Source: Clostridia bacterium
GTDB taxonomy: Bacteria; Bacillota; Clostridia; Christensenellales; Borkfalkiaceae
Assembly: GCA_900769545.1 (NCBI GenBank)
Contig: CAAGGZ010000044.1
Span: forward strand, 1 to 19,154
DNA length: 19,154 bases
Direction: 5' to 3'
Within the stretch, counting starts at the first letter, position 1; each line of letters opens with the position of its first letter. Below are positions 18,665 to 19,154 of the stretch, piece by piece. Under the pieces are notes generated by a model, which made no database searches, was not told the origin of the DNA, and saw only the letters and a program-made list of their open reading frames with translations. Made by a program: the position numbers and the translations under genes.

Positions 18665-19154
18665 ATGAAAAAGATGAAAAAGTTTTTAATTGGCGCATTT
18701 GCAGTGTTGACACTTAGTATATGCTTTGTGGCTTGTGGAGGCGGCACGGATGAAAGTTCTGATAGTATTTCGGGAAGTGTAGGCTTACAATATGAATTGT
18801 CCTCGAATGGTGCGTATTATTCCGTAAAAGGGATTGGTCGGTGTACAGATACTGATTTGGTAATTCCCTCAACATATAACAATTTGCCCGTGACGAGTAT
18901 TGGTTGGCATGCGTTCTTAGGATGTAGCAGTTTGACGAGCGTGGTTATCCCCGACAGTGTGACGATTATTGGTGGGTCTGCGTTCTATAAATGTAGCAGT
19001 TTGACGAGCGTGGAAATTCCCGACAGTGTGACAAGTATTGGTGATTCTGCGTTCTTAGGATGTAGCAGTTTGACGAGCGTGGTTATCCCCGACAGTGTGA
19101 CGAGTATTGGTGATTCTGCGTTCTATGATTGTGACAGTTTGACGAGCGTGGAAA
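18665..19154 (+). CDS. BspA-type leucine-rich-repeat lipoprotein, 3'-truncated by window edge
   Basis: ATG 18665 follows AAGGAGG by 6 bases. The first 24 residues (MKKMKKFLIGAFAVLTLSIC...FVAC) are a lipoprotein signal with Cys24. A short Gly/Ser-rich spacer and a first beta-rich segment follow (YELSSNGAYYSVKGIG, then VIPSTYNNLPVTSIG). From 18902 there are 23-residue LRR_5/BspA repeats of the form GxxAFxxCSSLTSVxIPDSVTSI. Three complete units (18902-18970, 18971-19039, 19040-19108) and part of a fourth are visible, and the frame is still open at the window end. BspA-like proteins are surface adhesins or display proteins. Expression is probably controlled by the structured leader and terminator upstream. 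Confidence 0.93.
   Translation, partial: MKKMKKFLIGAFAVLTLSICFVACGGGTDESSDSISGSVGLQYELSSNGAYYSVKGIGRCTDTDLVIPSTYNNLPVTSIGWHAFLGCSSLTSVVIPDSVTIIGGSAFYKCSSLTSVEIPDSVTSIGDSAFLGCSSLTSVVIPDSVTSIGDSAFYDCDSLTSVE
18902..19154 (+). repeat. 69-bp tandem repeats encoding LRR units, with a 138-bp higher-order pattern
   Basis: Units begin at 18902, 18971, 19040 and 19109. Units 1 and 3 share TTCTTAGGATGTAGC and GTGGTTATCCCC. Units 2 and 4 share TTCTAT and GTGGAAA. The alternation points to duplication or conversion of two-unit blocks. Confidence 0.9.

Noticed and set aside
18565..18720. Possible ~50-codon leader peptide inside the LRR leader, overlapping the lipoprotein start in another frame
   Set aside because: There is no Shine-Dalgarno before its ATG, the start sits in the P2 helix, and the frame merely crosses the terminator and real gene.
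18902..19154. Regular repeats considered as a CRISPR array
   Set aside because: The 69-bp units have no unique spacers and encode an in-frame LRR protein.

Overview
The window looks like a chromosomal segment from an endospore-forming Firmicute of the class Clostridia. The evidence is a spoIIR-sleB-ypeB run, many Gram-positive lipoprotein signals, strong AGGAGG ribosome sites, canonical sigma-A promoters, moderate-to-low GC, a rubrerythrin typical of anaerobes, and clostridial-type hairpin repeats. The genus cannot be named from the sequence.

Region 1 (1-1360) is the end of a mobile element: the C-terminal part of a tyrosine recombinase, a strong terminator, a small protein that looks like a proteasome-beta/HslV-type Ntn hydrolase, and a non-coding stretch with three direct repeats resembling integrase arm sites.

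Region 2 (1360-6720) holds short accessory genes, all on the plus strand: three small lipoproteins (two with His/Trp/Cys-rich zinc-binding-like heads), a protein of unknown function translationally coupled to a TcmP/PPM1-type SAM methyltransferase, an XRE regulator with membrane segments and a zinc ribbon, and a GNAT acetyltransferase. The third lipoprotein gene is flanked by two ~50-bp direct repeats whose differences preserve hairpin pairing.

Region 3 (6800-13200) encodes envelope sensing or display proteins: an ECF sigma factor overlapping a membrane-anchored beta-propeller protein (probable sigma/anti-sigma-like pair), a small proline-rich gene on the minus strand, a 718-residue propeller-like lipoprotein with a second, C-terminal membrane anchor, an extremely acidic zinc-ribbon protein, and a four-helix membrane protein with an Ala/Pro/Glu tail.

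Region 4 (13240-14171, minus strand) is a rubrerythrin operon with two tiny downstream genes (43 and 55 codons) that overlap each other by 17 bp. Region 5 (14286-18155, plus) is trmL, spoIIR, sleB and ypeB: a tRNA wobble methyltransferase followed by a forespore signalling protein and the SleB/YpeB cortex-lytic germination pair. A terminator-like hairpin before spoIIR also buries its ribosome-binding site.

Region 6 (18156-19154) has a MITE-like run of hairpins, then a sigma-A promoter, a ~185-nt structured leader ending in an intrinsic terminator (riboswitch-like layout), and the start of a BspA-type leucine-rich-repeat lipoprotein. The leader is the most interesting object in the window, followed by the spoIIR hairpin and the covarying repeat pair.
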